DNA of 64,000 nt. Origin: Naganishia liquefaciens. Lineage: Eukaryota > Basidiomycota > Tremellomycetes > Filobasidiales > Filobasidiaceae. Below, piece by piece: positions 60,987 to 64,000 of the stretch. Made by a program: the position numbers and the translations under genes. Position 1 is the stretch's first letter; every line of letters starts with the position of its first letter. Under the pieces are notes generated by a model, which saw only the letters and a list, made by a program, of their open reading frames with translations, was not told the DNA's origin and made no database searches. The stretch is from NCBI GenBank assembly GCA_013423385.1, contig BLZA01000035.1, positions 248,001-312,000 of the forward strand, in the 5' to 3' direction.

Positions 60987-61456
60987 TTACTGGGTCTTGC
61001 CCTTGATCGGCTCGCCCTTCATCTCCTTTCCAGCATCCCAGGCCTTGTCCGACACCTTCTGGCCCGTTCCACCAATGGCACCGTCCTTCTCGAATGCCTG
61101 GCCTACGGTGCCGCCCTGCTTGGCGGAGAAAGTTCCTCCGACTACGAGAGAACACACCCGGAATCAGCTGTATAGGAGGATGACGAACAAAACCCCCAAA
61201 CGTACCCTCTTCACCGACTTGTCCGATCTCGCCGTCAGCCCGGAACTTGGATCCTACGGCGCCGCCGTCGGCGCTGAACGTTTGTGCGACCTTCTTCACG
61301 GTTTCGCCGACCTTTTCAGCGACGGCTATCGAGGAGATGAGGTTGAGTGGGTTGTGCGGGAGAGAAAACGGCAGGTAGCTCACTCTTGTCTGCGTACCCT
61401 CGGGTAGCGATGGGGCGGGCGATTCGTGCGATTTGAGTGGAAGATCGGAAGAACAT
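60987..61456 (-). CDS. Mitochondrial glycine-rich stress-type protein
   Basis: Three exons, about 115 residues. A basic leader (MFFRSSTQIARIARPIATRGYADK) suggests mitochondrial import. The mature part has repeated Gly-rich units of the type DGGAVGSKF, DGEIGQVGE, QGGTVGQAF, DGAIGGTGQ, with helical charged spacers (VAEKVGETVKKVAQTFSA) and ends KGEPIKGKTQ. This resembles small hydrophilic LEA/CsbD-like proteins that are often induced by stress and widespread in fungi. The biochemical role is not established. Both introns are in phase (at DK and at EE). A short GT run (61463-61487) sits in the 5' leader. The narrow-family name is uncertain. Confidence 0.72.
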
Positions 61457-61790
61457 TGTTGTGGTGTGTGTGTGTGGATGTGTGTGTTGAATGGGGAGTC
61501 GCTGGCAGGGAATAACAGTTGAATGTAGAGACTTATATAACTTCAAAACGAGCGATCTCATCGGGAAGCAGCCCAGCTTGGATGATGTCAGATGACGTAA
61601 TTCGCGTTCCAGGCAAGATGATGCTTCGCAGGAATCACGATTTCCCGCGCTAGAGATATCGCGCTTCTCTCCGATGGCGACAATGGTCATCGGGTCATGG
61701 ATATCGCTCGGGCAGGATGTCATCCCGATGTGCCCGATACAACCCATTCCTAGCAGTTCATGGCCCGCGGCTATCCGTCCCCATGACACA
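61457..61790. promoter_or_regulatory. Intergenic region
   Basis: About 330 bp: promoter of the glycine-rich protein gene and 3' end of the chromate transporter gene, both on the minus strand. An imperfect (GT)n stretch is at 61463-61487. Confidence 0.45.
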
Positions 61791-63844
61791 TCAACCCCGC
61801 ATCACCCCGCTCTCACCGACGACTCCAAACCACGCGAGTCCCGCAACGCCACCCATCACGATCGATAGGGCCGGCGGCACCTTGAACCACTGCGTGACGA
61901 CGAATGACCACGCGGCGACGACGCCCCACCAGGGGTCCGATGTGAGCGGGCCCGAGGCGGTGGTGGTGCCGGAGGGACCGGTGGGTGGTTGATAGATGTA
62001 GCCGACTGAGATAATGGTCAGATGCGCCCATAAGAATTGTATGTCGATACGTACCGAGAAAGAGTTGCCAGACCGCAACGTAGACGAGTCCCGATGCCGC
62101 AGCATTCAACCTATCCTCAATCAGCCCTTATTTTGGCCACAATTCTGCCATACCAAAACATACCCTCTGAGCACACTCTTGACCGCCTCAATCTTGCGCC
62201 AACTGTTGTACAGCGGCAACAGCGCAAGCTTGAGCAGTATTCCCGGACTGAAAATCCCGAGCCAGCCGAGAAAGGCGCCGAGCACGGGCGAGGAAGGGTT
62301 GCAAAGGACACCGAGGTAGACGGCAAAGTTGAAATTGGGCCCCGGGAATGCCTGGAGGATGGCAAAGCCGAGTAGAAAGTCTCGGGAGGATACCTGGCGG
62401 GACGAGTCAGATGTGGCATCGTTGCGCAACTCAGCTGGGGGAGCGGCTTACCCATCCTGGCATTCACGGACGTCACGTCGGATAAGCATTTCACTCGACC
62501 TCTTTTCGCACGTCGAGACTCACCATTCTCCACGGTATACCCTCTCAACAGCGGAATCACCACCGGGCCGCCTCCAAAGATGATCACACCGGCAATCACC
62601 ATATTGGTCGTGAAATCCAATGCCCGTGGCACCGGATCGACAGGAAACTTTGCCCTCAACACGAGCAGTGTCAAGATGACGGCAATGAACGATGCGCCAA
62701 GCGTATAGGCGACTTTTGAAGGCGGAACAATCAGACGAGTACGCAGGCGTTCGTCCTCGGTCGGCGGTGCTGCTTCAGGCGGGACAGGCACGGCCACACT
62801 AGTCGCCACGGGACGCCTCTGTCGAAGTCCCGACTCGTCCGTTTCCGCGCCGGGTTTCTTGCTCGCATCTTCCGCTTCTTGGGCGCTCGCGGACCGTGTC
62901 TTGGCGAGCGGAGGCATCGCTACGTCCGCGGGCGAGCTCGGCATTGGCTGGAGCTCGATGGACGCGTCGACGGGCGGTGGGGAGGCGGATGAGATGCGGC
63001 GACGACGGCGGGGACGGATGTGAGAGAGGATGCGGTGGCGGAAGTCGTAGAGGAAGATGATGATGCCTCCGCTGGCAACGAGAACGGGGTACATCTGCGA
63101 TTCGGAAAGTCAGTGCTGGTCCTGGGCTATGCGAATTCTGATAGGCTGGAGCGTGGACGAGGGATGGGCACTCACCCATGGCGCATGATAACAGATTCCG
63201 AAACTCGCAGATCCCACCAAGACGATCCTGCTCACGGCATCCGTGACAGCTCCATTGCTAAGTTGATACGCCGCAAGGGCAATCAGTCCGACGGCGGACG
63301 CGTTGAGACCCGTCAATAGCGCGAGGACGATGGGCGGAAGTTTATCGGGAAACGAACGAACGGCGGCTGCCAGGCCAGCCATGCCTGCTGCTCCTGGTAT
63401 TCTATCTCTCTGTTCAGCTTTCATTTGGAAAAAAGGGATCCTGGAAGGACTTACGACCAAAAGAGGAATGCAACGAGGCCGCAGAGCATGCCGCCCCGGA
63501 CAGTCGCAATGCTGAATGCCAACTGTGTAGAACCTGGTCCTGGCAAGGCATTTCCGAGCGCAAAGAGGTCTGCGAATGTGGTCGAGTCGACCCATGCGCG
63601 GTTTTCTACGAAGCGACGGCGGCTATGAAAGGGTAAGCGTTGCGCGGGTCGAGATTGTTTGAGGAGACTTGCAGAATAACGATGTGCGTTCCTACAAAGC
63701 ACACGGTAAGCACGGAATAGATCAGCGGTGTAGGAGGGGAAACTCACCAGGTCCGCCGAACGCTGTGAGGCCTAGATGCCAGAAGCCCTTGACTGTATCG
63801 GCGAGACGTTCCGATAGTGGGGGAATGACATCTGTCGAAGACAT
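61791..63844 (-). CDS. CHR-family chromate ion transporter
   Basis: About 560 residues in about eight exons, from MSSTDVIPPLSERLADTVKG to VGESGVMRG. It has two homologous CHR halves. The first has FGGPGTHIVILRRRFVENRAWVD and FADLFALGNALPGPGSTQLAFSIA; the second has FGGGPVVIPLLRGY, FLLGFAILQAFPGPNFNFAVYLG and GWLGIFSPGILL. The halves are separated by a charged, probably cytosolic loop of about 130 residues (RPRRRRRISSASPPP to PPSKVAY). The family exports or imports chromate and possibly sulfate-like anions; fungal forms are linked to chromate tolerance or sensitivity. The join ILRRR needs a GC-AG intron (63623-63672, donor GCAAGT). Some other internal exon borders are approximate. Confidence 0.88.
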
Positions 63845-64000
63845 GTTGTAGGCCCGACTTCTGCTTTCACTTGTATCAACAAGCGTTTTGACTTTGCGGT
63901 GTCCTGGCAATAAGCATCCGCTCAAGCCCGAAATAAGGGAGCTGACGAGATATTAGGAGACAGCCATCATGGAGAAAAAACAATCGACGCATCAACCTGA
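63845..64000. other. Window edge, upstream of the chromate transporter
   Basis: The last 156 bp hold the promoter or 5' UTR of the minus-strand chromate transporter gene. No gene start is seen on either strand. Confidence 0.4.

Noticed and set aside
61463-61487. GT-rich tract as a regulatory Z-DNA element
   Set aside because: Short and imperfect; noted only as low-complexity sequence in a 5' leader.

Overview
The window is nuclear DNA of a fungus, most likely a basidiomycete and plausibly a tremellomycete yeast (inference). The support is gene content (SEC16, SEC15, EMC3, SWC5, ELG1, RNR2, a mitochondrial citrate synthase, MIX17, a GATA factor), many short GT-AG introns of about 45-65 nt, a few GC-AG introns, intron-bearing tRNA genes, and about one gene per 2.2 kb on both strands. 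All gene models were made by reading splice sites by eye; protein families come from recognisable motifs, not from a search.

Layout. 1-86 is the 5' end of a minus-strand gene that leaves the window. 1026-4762 is an 11-exon NRPS-like A-T-R carboxylate reductase. 5158-6029 is a single-pass membrane protein of unknown function. 6830-8438 is an ERp38-type protein disulfide isomerase and 9203-12132 a secreted GH37 trehalase; facing it on the minus strand is an MFS sugar porter (12597-15025). 15026-19169 is gene-poor: it holds tRNA-Tyr(GTA), two decayed tRNA-Tyr-like copies and a possible 31-residue spliced microprotein. Minus-strand genes follow: a Tim17-like membrane protein, a GATA zinc-finger factor, SEC15 and ribosomal protein RPL30. 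On the plus strand come the very large SEC16 (30748-37511), ELG1 (38266-41771) and a GH16 cell-wall glycosidase (42533-44136).

44578-50954 is less certain: three small unrecognised minus-strand genes, a 57-nt (GA)n microsatellite, tRNA-Thr(AGT) and the twin-CX9C gene MIX17. 50955-54561 holds SWC5, a hotdog thioesterase and EMC3. The last part carries RNR2, citrate synthase, a mitochondrial glycine-rich stress-type protein and a two-domain CHR chromate transporter.

There is no operon logic; these are independent housekeeping and accessory genes. Loose themes are secretion (SEC15, SEC16, PDI, EMC3), S phase (ELG1 and RNR2, each with ACGCGT upstream) and mitochondria (citrate synthase, MIX17, the Tim17-like protein, the glycine-rich protein). 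No transposon, viral remnant, CRISPR array or clear multi-gene novel system was seen. The most notable sequence-level observations are an apparent 2-nt micro-exon in the trehalase catalytic motif, the SEC16 DLFG-repeat region, three PIP-like motifs in ELG1, the tRNA-Tyr half-copies and the candidate microprotein.
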